This document shows, piece after piece, positions 19,240 through 30,851 of a DNA stretch of 64,000 nucleotides. The stretch is from NCBI RefSeq assembly GCF_003627155.1, contig NZ_CP032621.1:682001-746000 (forward strand), in the 5' to 3' direction. The notes under the pieces are model-generated. The model was not told the origin of the DNA. It made no database searches and saw nothing but the letters and a program-made list of their open reading frames with translations. Position 1 is the first letter of the stretch, and every line of letters starts with the position of its first letter. Source of the DNA: Streptococcus gwangjuense (GTDB lineage Bacteria; Bacillota; Bacilli; Lactobacillales; Streptococcaceae). Position numbers and translations under genes: made by a program.

Positions 19240-21522
19240 TTATACCTTTTGACAAGGTAGGATAAGACTAGACTGTTCAAGATCAACAGTCAGCTGGTAT
19301 GCGGTATTGTCACGTATGGTGATTTCAAAGTCAGTAGTATAGAGAACTAAACGAAGAGTATCTCCTTCTTTTAGCTTATAAATAGTTGGTTGCAGTTCAA
19401 ACTGGATATCCATCCATTCATCTGCAGTAATCTCCTCTACCAACAGTAAATCATTTCTATTTTGTAAATTGAGATAGCCTTTTGTCACGACTCGTTGCGC
19501 ATTTTCACGAAATGGCAATTCACAGAGATTTTCCAACATGTGGTAGCGTCCATTATCAATGGTTCTAGCACTTAAAACAGCTGGATAAGGTTGTAGGTAT
19601 TTCTTTTGTCCATGTTCCAGTAATTGGGCAGATAAGAGCCCCTTGTTTGTACTGGACTTGATACGCAGATTGAGCTGTGCGTGACCGTTCAGGTGGAGGT
19701 TCTTGGTTACAGGAAGGTCAATAGTCATTTGATTGGCTTTCCCTTGATAGAGGTCTGTATTAAAGGTCTGGTATGTTTTACCATAGCGCTCAAAATCCTT
19801 ATCTGGGTACTGGTTTTGAATGACTTGCTCTTCTTGACCAAGTGAGAAAGTTTCTGAGCTTTCCTGATTACCAAAATCATCAAGAGTCTGCCAAGTCTGA
19901 GGAGCTGTATTGTCCTGCCAGATAACGGTCGGAAGTTGGAAATCTGTATCTTGTCCCAGTAATTTCTTTGTCAACAAAGCATTCATGGACTCACGGAAGT
20001 CAATGGACTGCCAGTTGTTCATGTAAACATGTGCGCCATTATGGAAAAAGAGGTGCTTATTTATATGAGCAGGAAGAGCATGGAACATCTGGTAAACATG
20101 AAGTGGTTTGACATTCCAATCCTGTGAACCGTGGGTAAAGACAACCTCAGCTTTTACATTATGGGCATTGAGCAGATAGTTGCGATCATGCCAAAACTGG
20201 TTATAGTCGCCAGACTTGCGATCCAGTTGCACTTTTACTTTTTCTAAGTCAGCTTGGTGAGCTTCATTGCCACGGATATAGTCGCCAGCCAAGAGATTAC
20301 GAGAATAGGTTAGCTCAGCAAGAGAGTCAAAGTCCTCACCTGGATAACCGCCTGGACTAGTCACCAGACCGTTTTCACGGTAGTAGTTGTACCATGAAGA
20401 AATGCCAGCCTCAGCAATGATAACCTCTAAACCATCGACGCCTGTAGTCGCAAGCCCATTGGACATGGTACCTAAATAGGAAAGTCCAGTTGTAGCTACT
20501 TTTCCGTTTGACCAATCAGCCTTGACTTGACGCTGGCGCGTGTGGTCAGTAAAGGCACGGCAACGACCATTGAGCCAATCGATAACATTTTTATAAGCCT
20601 CGATTTGTTGGTAGTCCCCATTAGTCATGAAACCTGTGGAGTCTTTGGTACCAACACCTGACACATATATGTTAGCAAATCCTCGTGGAAGGAAGTAGTC
20701 GTTGAGTGTATAGCTAGCGTTGATGTGAGTTAGCTTTTCCTCCGCCTCTGCTACAAGCTCGGCTTGACCTTGGGCTTGGATGAGATTTAGTTGAGGCTCC
20801 TCTAGCTCGATCTTGTGAGCAGGCTTCACTTCAAGCTCGCCCTCCATCTTGTAGAGAGCCTTGTCGCTAGCCTTATCATTGGTTCCCTGATGATAAGGAC
20901 TCGCTGTCATGATAGCAGGGATTTGCCCGTCATAACGAGGACGAATAATGCTGACCTTGACTAGATCTGGTAGACCTTTTTGGTCAGTATCGACACGAGA
21001 CTCAACGTAAACGACTTCTCGAATGACATTATGGCTAGAAAAAGTTGCTAAACTTTTGCCGTTAAAGTAGTGATAGTCATTATCCTCAGGAATAAGACCG
21101 TCACTGACAAGTTGGTCGATAAGAGTGTTCCCCTTTTTAGTGCGAGTATTGAGTAACTGATAGAGATTTTCAATCAAGTCACCATATACGATAGGAAATC
21201 CAGTCTCTTTACGAAAAGCTTCACTGTCTTCGAAGTCAACCAAATAAGAAAAACCTAAAAGTTGAAAAGCCACAGTATAGAAAATATCTGCAGTCAACTC
21301 TTTGTCAGATTGAAAAAATGTCAGTAAGTCAGTTTCTGTATCAACTGCTAAACTGGATAGAGGATAGGAGTTGTTTTTAAAATTAAAAAAGAAACGAATA
21401 AGAAACGCTTCAAGCATTTTTTTATTTGTGATGTTGACTGGTAAATCAAATCCATACTTTTTTAATTCAAAGATAATTGTATCTCTAGGTAGCGCTAAAT
21501 AGCCGAATTGATTAAAACGCAT
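19240..21522 (-). CDS. pepX: X-prolyl dipeptidyl aminopeptidase PepX
   Basis: This S15-family serine peptidase removes X-Pro dipeptides from peptide N-termini and is used in casein and peptide catabolism. The 760-residue length is typical. The nucleophile is Ser348 in GLSYLGTM, matching the lactococcal position. [10 protein letters not shown] contains the expected Asp and NGAHVYM carries a candidate catalytic His. An N-terminal helical domain, an alpha/beta-hydrolase core and a C-terminal jelly roll are expected. AGGAGG precedes the ATG. It is on the minus strand, divergent from dnaE. Confidence 0.96.
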   Translation of the reverse strand: MRFNQFGYLALPRDTIIFELKKYGFDLPVNITNKKMLEAFLIRFFFNFKNNSYPLSSLAVDTETDLLTFFQSDKELTADIFYTVAFQLLGFSYLVDFEDSEAFRKETGFPIVYGDLIENLYQLLNTRTKKGNTLIDQLVSDGLIPEDNDYHYFNGKSLATFSSHNVIREVVYVESRVDTDQKGLPDLVKVSIIRPRYDGQIPAIMTASPYHQGTNDKASDKALYKMEGELEVKPAHKIELEEPQLNLIQAQGQAELVAEAEEKLTHINASYTLNDYFLPRGFANIYVSGVGTKDSTGFMTNGDYQQIEAYKNVIDWLNGRCRAFTDHTRQRQVKADWSNGKVATTGLSYLGTMSNGLATTGVDGLEVIIAEAGISSWYNYYRENGLVTSPGGYPGEDFDSLAELTYSRNLLAGDYIRGNEAHQADLEKVKVQLDRKSGDYNQFWHDRNYLLNAHNVKAEVVFTHGSQDWNVKPLHVYQMFHALPAHINKHLFFHNGAHVYMNNWQSIDFRESMNALLTKKLLGQDTDFQLPTVIWQDNTAPQTWQTLDDFGNQESSETFSLGQEEQVIQNQYPDKDFERYGKTYQTFNTDLYQGKANQMTIDLPVTKNLHLNGHAQLNLRIKSSTNKGLLSAQLLEHGQKKYLQPYPAVLSARTIDNGRYHMLENLCELPFRENAQRVVTKGYLNLQNRNDLLLVEEITADEWMDIQFELQPTIYKLKEGDTLRLVLYTTDFEITIRDNTAYQLTVDLEQSSLILPCQKV

Positions 21523-21554
21523 AAGACCTCCTATTTATGAAATATATTACAGTT

Positions 21555-21563
21555 ATTATATCA
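21555..21563 (-). promoter_or_regulatory. extended -10 promoter of pepX
   Basis: On the minus strand TGATATAAT ends 32 bases upstream of the pepX ATG. The rest of the 21523-21810 divergent interval is AT-rich and, apart from the dnaE promoter, shows nothing I can name. Confidence 0.65.
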
Positions 21564-21771
21564 AAAAATAGTGAGAAAAGAAACTATAAAAATTAACAGA
21601 AATTATAATAAATAAAAATGAGTATTTATGAAATAAACATGTAAAATGATAAGCCTAAATACAAAAATATTAGTGATACTGTTAAAAATCGTGCAAGGAT
21701 TGTCTAGTCAACTATGATTTGATCTATTAGATATTAAAGCATCAGTAATAGTAATAGAAATTTAAAGAAAA

Positions 21772-21780
21772 TGGTATAAT
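21772..21780 (+). promoter_or_regulatory. extended -10 promoter of dnaE
   Basis: TGGTATAAT places the transcription start near 21787. The in-frame GTG at 21784 would then fall at or before +1, which supports the TTG at 21811 as the dnaE start. Confidence 0.75.
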
Positions 21781-21810
21781 ATAGTGAGAATGATAGAGGA
21801 GAAGTGTAAA

Positions 21811-24800
21811 TTGATCGCACAACTAGATACAAAAACAGTCTATAGTTTTATGGAGAGTGTCATTTCGATAGACAAGTATGTGAGAGCAGCTAAAGACTAT
21901 GGCTACACTCATCTGGCTATGATGGATATTGACAATCTTTACGGGGCTTTCGATTTTCTAGAGGTTACAAAAAAATACGACATTCATCCTTTGTTAGGGC
22001 TTGAAATGAATGTGCTTGTAGATGATAAGGATGTGAATCTGCGCTTTTTAGCCCTATCTAGTGTTGGCTATCAGCAGTTGATGAAACTTTCAACAGCCAA
22101 GATGCAGGGGGAGAAAAATTGGTCAGTCCTGAATCAGTATCTAGAGGATATTGCGGTAATTGTGCCTTATTTTGAAGAGCTTGAGTTGTTAAATCTAGGC
22201 TGTGATTACTATATAGGAGTTTATCCAGACACACTGGCCAGCGAATTTCATCATCCTATTATACCCCTCTATCGGGTCAATGCTTTTGAAAGTAAGGATA
22301 GAGAAATTCTGCAAGTGTTAACAGCGATTAAAGAAAATCTTCCCCTCAGAGAAGTTCCCTTGCGCTCACGACAAGATGTCTTTATATCAGCAAGTTCTTT
22401 AGAGAAACTATTCCAAGAACATTTTCCTCAAGCCTTAGACAATTTAGAAAAGCTTATTTCAGGTATTTCTTATGACTTGGATACTAGTCTGAAATTGCCT
22501 CGCTTTAATCCTGCTAGACCAGCAGTAGAAGAGTTGAGAGAACGCGCTGAATTGGGGCTTGTTCAGAAGGGGTTGACTGGTAAAGAATATCAAGACCGTC
22601 TAGACCAAGAGTTGGCTGTTATTCATGATATGGGCTTTGATGATTATTTCTTAGTTGTTTGGGATTTGTTGCGTTTTGGACGTTCAAATGGCTATTATAT
22701 GGGAATGGGACGGGGTTCTGCAGTCGGTAGTTTGGTTTCCTATGCCTTGGATATTACAGGGATTGACCCAGTTCAGAAAAATCTCATTTTTGAACGTTTC
22801 CTCAATCGTGAACGCTATACTATGCCTGATATTGATATTGATATCCCAGATATTTATCGTCCAGATTTTATCAGATATGTTGGCAATAAATATGGTAGTA
22901 AACATGCGGCTCAAATCGTTACTTTTTCTACCTTTGGCGCCAAGCAAGCTCTTCGAGATGTCTTGAAGCGCTATGGTGTGCCAGAGTATGAATTGTCCGC
23001 AATTACCAAGAAAATCAATTTTCGAGATAATCTAAAGTCAGCCTATGAGGGCAATCTCCAGTTTCGTCAGCAAATCAATAGTAAGTTAGAATACCAAAAA
23101 GCCTTTGAAATTGCCTGCAAGATTGAGGGTTATCCAAGACAAACCTCTGTCCATGCAGCTGGTGTTGTGATTAGTGACCAAGACTTGACCAACTACATTC
23201 CTCTAAAGCATGGCGATGAAATTCCACTGACTCAGTATGATGCTCATGGAGTTGAAGCTAGTGGGCTTTTGAAGATGGACTTTCTGGGACTACGAAATTT
23301 GACCTTTGTCCAAAAGATGCAAGAGTTGCTTGCTGAAACAGAAGGTGTTAAGATAGCTATCAACGAGATTGATTTGGAAGACAAAGAAACGTTAGCTTTA
23401 TTTGCTTCTGGCAATACAAAAGGTATCTTTCAGTTTGAGCAACCTGGTGCCATTCGCTTGCTCAAACGTGTCCAACCAGTCTGTTTTGAAGATGTCGTAG
23501 CAACTACTTCCCTAAATCGACCAGGTGCTAGTGATTATATCAATAATTTTGTGGCAAGAAAGCATGGGCAGGAAAAAGTGACAGTTCTAGATTCAGCTCT
23601 GGAGGATATTTTAGCTCCAACCTACGGCATTATGCTCTATCAGGAGCAGGTTATGCAGGTTGCTCAGCGATTTGCTGGATTTAGCCTTGGGAAAGCCGAT
23701 ATTTTGCGTCGGGCTATGGGGAAAAAGGATGCTTCAGCCATGCATGAGATGAGGGCTTCCTTTATTCAAGGCTCCTTAAATGCAGGTCATACGACAGAAA
23801 AGGCAGAGCAGGTTTTTGATGTCATGGAGAAGTTTGCAGGTTATGGCTTTAACAGATCTCACGCCTATGCCTACTCAGCCTTGGCCTTCCAGTTGGCTTA
23901 TTTTAAAACACATTATCCAGCTATCTTTTATCAGGTCATGTTGAATTCTTCCAACAGTGATTACCTAACGGATGCTCTTGAAGCAGGCTTTGAAGTAGCA
24001 CCGTTGTCCATCAATACCATCCCCTATCACGATAAAATTGCTAACAAATCCATCTATCTAGGATTGAAATCGATTAAGGGAGTCAGCAATGATTTGGCGC
24101 TTTGGATTATTGAAAATAGACCTTATTCTAACATTGAAGATTTTATAGCTAAATTACCTGAGAATTATTTGAAACTTCCTCTGCTAGAACCTTTGGTAAA
24201 AGTTGGTCTTTTCGATTCATTTGAAAAAAATCGTCAAAAAGTATTCAATAATTTAGCTAATCTATTTGAATTTGTGAAAGAGTTAGGAAGCTTGTTTGGA
24301 GATACTACTTATAGTTGGCAGGAATCGGAAGATTGGACGGAACAAGAAAAATTCTATATGGAACAAGAGCTTCTAGGAGTGGGAGTTAGCAAACATCCAC
24401 TACAAGCTATTGCAAGTAAGGCTATCTACCCAATTACACCAATCGGAAATTTGTCAGAAAATAGTCACGCCATTATATTGGTTGAAATTCAGAAAATAAA
24501 AGTGATTCGGACCAAAAAGGGTGAAAACATGGCATTCTTACAGGTAGATGATAGTAAGAAAAAATTGGATGTTACCCTCTTCTCAGACTTATATCGACAG
24601 GTTGGACAGGAAGTAAGAGAAGGAGCTTTCTACTATATAAAAGGAAAAATCCAGTTACGAGATGGCCGTCTGCAAATGATTGCACAAGAAATAAGAGAAG
24701 CAGTAGCTGAGCGTTTTTGGATTCAGGTGAAAAATCATGACTCAGATCAAGAAATTTCGAGAATTTTAGATCAATATAAAGGCCCAATCCCAGTCATCAT

Positions 24801-24912
24801 CAGGTATGAAGAGGAACAGAGAACAATTGTTTCCCCCCATCATTTTGTAGTTAAATCCACTGAATTAGAAGCGAAATTAGGTGGAATCGTTATGAAAACG
24901 ATTTATCGCTAA
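21811..24912 (+). CDS. dnaE: DNA polymerase III subunit alpha DnaE
   Basis: DnaE is the error-prone-type replicative polymerase of Firmicutes that extends primers before handing over to PolC. The product is 1033 residues from the TTG at 21811, which is served by GAGGAGAAG 8-10 bases upstream. Visible parts are an N-terminal PHP domain, the polymerase core with MGRGSAVGSLVSYAL and the catalytic PDIDIDIPD block (about residues 335-345), helix-hairpin-helix repeats, and a C-terminal OB fold (about 890-960). Its neighbours pfkA and pyk match a conserved streptococcal order. Confidence 0.96.
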   Translation: MIAQLDTKTVYSFMESVISIDKYVRAAKDYGYTHLAMMDIDNLYGAFDFLEVTKKYDIHPLLGLEMNVLVDDKDVNLRFLALSSVGYQQLMKLSTAKMQGEKNWSVLNQYLEDIAVIVPYFEELELLNLGCDYYIGVYPDTLASEFHHPIIPLYRVNAFESKDREILQVLTAIKENLPLREVPLRSRQDVFISASSLEKLFQEHFPQALDNLEKLISGISYDLDTSLKLPRFNPARPAVEELRERAELGLVQKGLTGKEYQDRLDQELAVIHDMGFDDYFLVVWDLLRFGRSNGYYMGMGRGSAVGSLVSYALDITGIDPVQKNLIFERFLNRERYTMPDIDIDIPDIYRPDFIRYVGNKYGSKHAAQIVTFSTFGAKQALRDVLKRYGVPEYELSAITKKINFRDNLKSAYEGNLQFRQQINSKLEYQKAFEIACKIEGYPRQTSVHAAGVVISDQDLTNYIPLKHGDEIPLTQYDAHGVEASGLLKMDFLGLRNLTFVQKMQELLAETEGVKIAINEIDLEDKETLALFASGNTKGIFQFEQPGAIRLLKRVQPVCFEDVVATTSLNRPGASDYINNFVARKHGQEKVTVLDSALEDILAPTYGIMLYQEQVMQVAQRFAGFSLGKADILRRAMGKKDASAMHEMRASFIQGSLNAGHTTEKAEQVFDVMEKFAGYGFNRSHAYAYSALAFQLAYFKTHYPAIFYQVMLNSSNSDYLTDALEAGFEVAPLSINTIPYHDKIANKSIYLGLKSIKGVSNDLALWIIENRPYSNIEDFIAKLPENYLKLPLLEPLVKVGLFDSFEKNRQKVFNNLANLFEFVKELGSLFGDTTYSWQESEDWTEQEKFYMEQELLGVGVSKHPLQAIASKAIYPITPIGNLSENSHAIILVEIQKIKVIRTKKGENMAFLQVDDSKKKLDVTLFSDLYRQVGQEVREGAFYYIKGKIQLRDGRLQMIAQEIREAVAERFWIQVKNHDSDQEISRILDQYKGPIPVIIRYEEEQRTIVSPHHFVVKSTELEAKLGGIVMKTIYR

Positions 24913-24927
24913 AATTACGGAAAATAG

Positions 24928-26001
<1,074 letters not shown>

Positions 26002-26057
26002 TTTATAATTTAGTTAATAAGACCAAAAAGGTCATATATAAAGGAGTCACAAAAATC

Positions 26058-27563
26058 ATGAACAAACGTGTAAAAATCGTTGCAACTTTGGGACCTGCGG
26101 TAGAAATCCGCGGTGGTAAAAAATTCGGTGATGACGGATACTGGGGTGAAAAACTTGATGTTGAAGCTTCAGCTAAAAACATTGCCAAATTGATCGAAGC
26201 TGGTGCTAACACATTCCGTTTCAACTTCTCACACGGTGACCACCAAGAACAAGGTGACCGTATGGCAACTGTTAAACTTGCAGAAAAACTTGCAGGTAAA
26301 AAAGTTGGTTTCCTTCTTGATACAAAAGGACCAGAAATCCGTACAGAATTGTTTGAAGGAGATGCAAAAGAGTACTCTTACACAACTGGTGAAAAAATCC
26401 GTGTTGCGACTAAACAAGGAATCAAGTCAACTCGTGAAGTGATTGCATTAAACGTTGCTGGTGCTCTTGATATCTATGATGATGTTGAAGTTGGTCGTCA
26501 AGTTTTGGTTGACGATGGTAAACTTGGTCTTCGTGTGGTTGCTAAAGATGACGCAACTCGTGAGTTTGAAGTTGAAGTTGAAAACGATGGCGTAATTGCT
26601 AAACAAAAAGGTGTTAATATCCCTAACACTAAAATTCCTTTCCCAGCTCTTGCTGAGCGTGATAATGACGATATCCGCTTTGGTCTTGAACAAGGAATTA
26701 ACTTCATCGCGATTTCATTCGTACGTACTGCAAAAGACGTGAACGAAGTTCGTGCAATCTGTAAAGAAACTGGAAACGGACACGTTCAATTGTTCGCTAA
26801 AATCGAAAACCAACAAGGTATCGACAACTTGGATGAAATCATCGAAGCTGCTGATGGTATCATGATCGCTCGTGGTGACATGGGTATCGAAGTACCATTC
26901 GAAATGGTTCCAGTTTACCAAAAAATGATTATCAAGAAAGTCAATGCTGCAGGTAAAGTTGTTATCACTGCAACAAACATGCTTGAAACAATGACTGAAA
27001 AACCACGTGCAACTCGTTCAGAAGTATCAGACGTATTCAACGCTGTTATCGATGGAACTGACGCTACAATGCTTTCAGGTGAGTCTGCAAACGGTAAATA
27101 CCCACTTGAGTCAGTAACTACAATGGCTACAATCGACAAGAACGCTCAAACTCTTCTTAACGAATACGGTCGTTTGAACTCAGATTCATTTGAACGTAAC
27201 TCTAAGACAGAAGTAATGGCTTCAGCTGTTAAAGATGCTACTAACTCAATGGACATTAAATTGGTTGTAACTCTTACTAAGACAGGTCACACTGCACGTT
27301 TGATCTCTAAATACCGTCCAAATGCTGACATCTTGGCATTAACATTCGACGAATTGACAGAACGTGGATTGATGTTGAACTGGGGTGTTATCCCAATGTT
27401 GACAGATGCTCCATCATCAACTGATGATATGTTCGAAATTGCTGAACGTAAAGCAGTTGAAGCAGGTCTTGTACAATCTGGTGACGATATCGTTATCGTA
27501 GCTGGTGTACCAGTTGGAGAAGCTGTACGTACAAACACAATGCGTATCCGTACAGTACGTTAA
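26058..27563 (+). CDS. pyk: pyruvate kinase
   Basis: This enzyme converts phosphoenolpyruvate and ADP to pyruvate and ATP. The 501-residue protein has the active-site region FNFSHGDHQEQGDR, the metal and substrate segment LFAKIENQQGIDNLDEII with catalytic Lys, and MIARGDMGIEVP. The C-terminal allosteric domain is of normal size, and the extra phosphohistidine domain of some Bacilli is absent. Codon bias is strong, as in pfkA. A terminator follows. Confidence 0.98.
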   Translation: MNKRVKIVATLGPAVEIRGGKKFGDDGYWGEKLDVEASAKNIAKLIEAGANTFRFNFSHGDHQEQGDRMATVKLAEKLAGKKVGFLLDTKGPEIRTELFEGDAKEYSYTTGEKIRVATKQGIKSTREVIALNVAGALDIYDDVEVGRQVLVDDGKLGLRVVAKDDATREFEVEVENDGVIAKQKGVNIPNTKIPFPALAERDNDDIRFGLEQGINFIAISFVRTAKDVNEVRAICKETGNGHVQLFAKIENQQGIDNLDEIIEAADGIMIARGDMGIEVPFEMVPVYQKMIIKKVNAAGKVVITATNMLETMTEKPRATRSEVSDVFNAVIDGTDATMLSGESANGKYPLESVTTMATIDKNAQTLLNEYGRLNSDSFERNSKTEVMASAVKDATNSMDIKLVVTLTKTGHTARLISKYRPNADILALTFDELTERGLMLNWGVIPMLTDAPSSTDDMFEIAERKAVEAGLVQSGDDIVIVAGVPVGEAVRTNTMRIRTVR

Positions 27564-27576
27564 TTAATAGAAAAAT

Positions 27577-27620
27577 AGCCTATCATATTAAGCTTTCTAG
27601 CCTATATGATGGGCTTTTTT
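27577..27620 (+). terminator. terminator after pyk
   Basis: The 12-base arm AGCCTATCATAT pairs with ATATGATGGGCT, followed by six T's. Confidence 0.9.
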
Positions 27621-27680
27621 GTGTCAGGGCGCAAAAGGGGGATGATTTTAATAAGAGCAATGGGAAAATATTAAAATTTA

Positions 27681-27689
27681 TGGTATAAT
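27681..27689 (+). promoter_or_regulatory. extended -10 promoter of murZ
   Basis: TGGTATAAT lies 51 bases before the murZ ATG. That start has only a weak Shine-Dalgarno (GAAAGAG, 13 bases away). Confidence 0.65.
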
Positions 27690-27739
27690 AGACTAGAAAG
27701 ACCTTTTTAGAAATTTTGAAAGAGTATTAAAAATTTAAA

Positions 27740-28999
27740 ATGAGAAAAATTGTTATCAATGGTGGCTTGCCCCTGCAAGGTGAGATTACCATTAGTGGTG
27801 CAAAAAATAGTGTTGTAGCTTTAATTCCAGCTATTATTTTGGCAGATGATGTTGTGACTTTAGATTGTGTACCTGATATTTCTGATGTTGCTAGTCTTGT
27901 CGAAATCATGGAATTGATGGGAGCTACTGTTAAGCGTTATGACGATGTATTGGAGATTGACCCAAGAGGTGTTCAAAATATTCCAATGCCTTATGGGAAA
28001 ATTAACAGTCTTCGTGCATCTTATTATTTTTATGGAAGTCTTTTAGGTCGCTTTGGTGAAGCTACAGTTGGCCTACCTGGAGGATGTGATCTTGGCCCTC
28101 GTCCGATTGATCTACATCTTAAGGCTTTTGCAGCTATGGGTGCCACTGTTAGCTACGAGGGAGATAACATGAAGTTATCTGCTAAAGATTCAGGACTCCA
28201 TGGTGCAAGTATTTACATGGATACAGTTAGTGTAGGTGCGACGATTAATACAATGATTGCTGCGGTTAAAGCAAGTGGCCGTACTATTATTGAAAATGCA
28301 GCTCGTGAGCCTGAGATTATTGATGTAGCTACTCTCTTGAATAATATGGGAGCTCATATCCGTGGTGCAGGAACCAATATTATCATTATTGATGGTGTTG
28401 AAAGATTACACGGAACGCGTCATCAGGTGATTCCAGATCGTATTGAAGCTGGAACGTATATTTCTTTAGCTGCTGCAGTTGGTAAGGGAATTCGTATTAA
28501 TAATGTACTATACGAGCACTTAGAAGGTTTCATTGCGAAGTTGGAAGAAATGGGAGTTCGAATGACTGTATCTGAAGACAGCATTTTTGTCGAGGAACAG
28601 TCTAATTTGAAAGCAATCAATATTAAGACAGCTCCTTATCCTGGTTTTGCTACTGACTTGCAACAACCAATTACTCCTCTCTTGTTAACAGCGGAAGGGC
28701 GTGGTACTATTATTGATACCATTTATGAAAAACGTGTAAACCATGTTTTTGAACTAGCAAAGATGGACGCGGATATTACGACTACAAACGACCATATTTT
28801 ATATACTGGTGGACGTGGTTTGCGCGGTGCGAATGTAAAAGCTACTGACCTTAGAGCTGGGGCCGCACTTGTCATTGCTGGTTTAATGGCTGAAGGCAAA
28901 ACTGAAATTACGAATATTGAGTTCATCTTACGTGGATATTCAGATATTATTGAAAAATTACGTAATCTAGGAGCGGATATTACACTTGTTGAAGAATAA
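27740..28999 (+). CDS. murZ: UDP-N-acetylglucosamine 1-carboxyvinyltransferase (MurZ/MurA2 type)
   Basis: This enzyme transfers enolpyruvate from PEP to UDP-GlcNAc, the first committed step of peptidoglycan synthesis and the fosfomycin target. The 419-residue EPSP-synthase-fold protein has catalytic Cys116 in GGCDLGPRP and the N-terminal [14 protein letters not shown]. Low-GC Gram-positives carry two paralogs. Linkage to the acetyltransferase-CBS-map genes matches the pneumococcal murZ (murA2) locus, so I name it murZ; the choice of paralog is an inference from context. Confidence 0.9.
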   Translation: MRKIVINGGLPLQGEITISGAKNSVVALIPAIILADDVVTLDCVPDISDVASLVEIMELMGATVKRYDDVLEIDPRGVQNIPMPYGKINSLRASYYFYGSLLGRFGEATVGLPGGCDLGPRPIDLHLKAFAAMGATVSYEGDNMKLSAKDSGLHGASIYMDTVSVGATINTMIAAVKASGRTIIENAAREPEIIDVATLLNNMGAHIRGAGTNIIIIDGVERLHGTRHQVIPDRIEAGTYISLAAAVGKGIRINNVLYEHLEGFIAKLEEMGVRMTVSEDSIFVEEQSNLKAINIKTAPYPGFATDLQQPITPLLLTAEGRGTIIDTIYEKRVNHVFELAKMDADITTTNDHILYTGGRGLRGANVKATDLRAGAALVIAGLMAEGKTEITNIEFILRGYSDIIEKLRNLGADITLVEE

Positions 29000-29014
29000 A
29001 CCGTAGAGGTGTTT

Positions 29015-29566
29015 ATGAATATTTGGACCAAATTAGCAATGTTTTCTTTTTTTGAAACGGATCGCTTGTATTTGCGTCCTTTCTTTTTTAGTGATAGTAA
29101 GGACTTCCATGAGATAGCTTCAAATCCAGAAAATTTACAATTCATTTTTCCAAGTCAAGCTAGTTTGGAAGAGAGTCAATATGCACTGGCCAATTATTTT
29201 ATGAAGTCTCCTTTAGGTGTATGGGCTATTTGTGACAAGAAAACAGAAAAAATGATTGGTTCAATTAAGTTTGAAAAGCTAGATGAAATAAAAAAAGAAG
29301 CAGAACTTGGTTATTTTTTAAGAAGAGATTCATGGTCTAAAGGTTTCATGACAGAAGTTGTTAAAAAACTTTGTCAGCTTTCTTTTGAGGAACTTGGTTT
29401 AAAACAATTATCCATTATTACCCACCTTGAAAATGAAGCTAGCCAACGGGTTGCTCTTAAGTCTGGATTTCGTTTGTTCCGTCAGTTTAAAGGAAGTGAT
29501 CGCTATACAAGGAAAATGCGAGATTATCTTGAGTTTCGCTTTGTAAAGGGAGAAATTAATGAGTAA
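29015..29566 (+). CDS. GNAT family N-acetyltransferase
   Basis: This 183-residue GNAT enzyme of the RimJ/RimL subgroup has ETDRLYLRPFFFSD near the N-terminus, the acetyl-CoA-binding region ELGYFLRRDSWSKGFMTEVV (about residues 109-128) and the C-terminal ENEASQRVALKSGF. The acceptor is unknown. The ATG at 29015 is preferred over a GTG two codons upstream because AGAGG spaces correctly. It follows murZ closely and overlaps the next gene by 8 bases, implying one operon. Confidence 0.85.
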   Translation: MNIWTKLAMFSFFETDRLYLRPFFFSDSKDFHEIASNPENLQFIFPSQASLEESQYALANYFMKSPLGVWAICDKKTEKMIGSIKFEKLDEIKKEAELGYFLRRDSWSKGFMTEVVKKLCQLSFEELGLKQLSIITHLENEASQRVALKSGFRLFRQFKGSDRYTRKMRDYLEFRFVKGEINE

Positions 29567-30836
29567 ACACCAAGAAATTCTAAGTTATTTGGAAGAATTA
29601 CCTGTTGGTAAAAGAGTCAGTGTTCGAAGCATTTCCAACCATCTAGGAGTCAGTGATGGAACGGCTTATCGGGCTATTAAAGAAGCTGAAAACCGTGGAA
29701 TTGTAGAGACTCGCCCAAGAAGTGGTACTATTCGTGTTAAATCTCAGAAAGTTGCTATAGAGAGATTAACTTTTGCTGAAATTGCGGAAGTGACTTCTTC
29801 TGAGGTTCTGGCTGGTCAAGAAGGTTTAGAGAGAGAATTTAGTAAGTTCTCAATCGGTGCCATGACTGAGCAAAATATTTTGTCTTACCTTCATGATGGG
29901 GGACTTTTGATTGTCGGAGACCGTACCCGTATCCAATTACTAGCGCTGGAAAATGAAAATGCAGTTCTGGTTACAGGTGGATTTCAGGTTCATGATGATG
30001 TGCTTAAACTGGCCAATCAAAAAGGGATTCCTGTTCTGAGAAGCAAGAATGACACTTTTACCATTGCGACTATGATCAATAAAGCCCTGTCAAATGTACA
30101 AATCAAGACTGATATTCTGACAGTTGAGAAACTTTATCGCCCAAGTCATGAGTATGGTTTTCTGAGAGAAACCGACACAGTCAAAGATTATTTGGACTTG
30201 GTTCGTAAGAATCGTAGCAGTCGTTTTCCAGTTATCAATCAACATCAGGTTGTTGTTGGTGTTGTAACCATGAGAGACGCTGGTGATAAGTCACCAAGTA
30301 CGACAATTGATAAGGTCATGTCTCGTAGTCTATTTTTGGTTGGATTATCGACAAATATTGCCAATGTGAGTCAACGGATGATTGCTGAAGACTTTGAAAT
30401 GGTACCAGTTGTTCGGAATAATCAAACCTTGCTTGGAGTTGTGACACGACGAGATGTCATGGAGAAGATGAGTCGTTCCCAAGTTTCTGCTCTACCTACT
30501 TTTTCTGAGCAGATTGGTCAAAAACTTTCTTATCACCATGATGAAGTAGTGATTACAGTGGAACCCTTTATGCTAGAGAAGAACGGTGTTTTGGCTAATG
30601 GTGTATTGGCAGAAATTCTAACCCACATGACTCAAGATTTAGTTGTGAATAGTGGTCGAAATCTTATTATTGAGCAGATGCTAATCTACTTTTTGCAGGC
30701 TGTTCAGATAGATGATATACTGCGCATTCAAGCACGCATTATCCACCATACTAGACGGTCAGCTATTATTGATTACGATATTTATCATGGTCATCAGATT
30801 GTTTCAAAAGCAAATGTAACCGTTAAAATTAATTAG
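29559..30836 (+). CDS. HTH-DRTGG-CBS-hotdog regulatory protein (YtoI-like)
   Basis: This 425-residue multidomain protein starts with a GntR-like winged helix (LPVGKRVSVRSISNHLGVSDGTAYRAIKEAENRGIV, about residues 15-50). A DRTGG-type region comes next (about 65-180), then two CBS domains (about 195-310) that usually bind adenine nucleotides. The C-terminal segment looks like a hotdog/thioesterase fold. The same architecture occurs in B. subtilis YtoI, whose role is unclear. It probably senses a nucleotide or acyl ligand; its target is not evident. Confidence 0.82.
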   Translation: MSKHQEILSYLEELPVGKRVSVRSISNHLGVSDGTAYRAIKEAENRGIVETRPRSGTIRVKSQKVAIERLTFAEIAEVTSSEVLAGQEGLEREFSKFSIGAMTEQNILSYLHDGGLLIVGDRTRIQLLALENENAVLVTGGFQVHDDVLKLANQKGIPVLRSKNDTFTIATMINKALSNVQIKTDILTVEKLYRPSHEYGFLRETDTVKDYLDLVRKNRSSRFPVINQHQVVVGVVTMRDAGDKSPSTTIDKVMSRSLFLVGLSTNIANVSQRMIAEDFEMVPVVRNNQTLLGVVTRRDVMEKMSRSQVSALPTFSEQIGQKLSYHHDEVVITVEPFMLEKNGVLANGVLAEILTHMTQDLVVNSGRNLIIEQMLIYFLQAVQIDDILRIQARIIHHTRRSAIIDYDIYHGHQIVSKANVTVKIN

Positions 30837-30851
30837 AAACTAGGAGAAAAA

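Noticed and set aside
21541..21780. The AT-rich pepX-dnaE interval examined for a small RNA or origin-like repeats.
   Set aside because: Only the two divergent promoters could be supported; no DnaA-box cluster, terminator or repeated motif was found.
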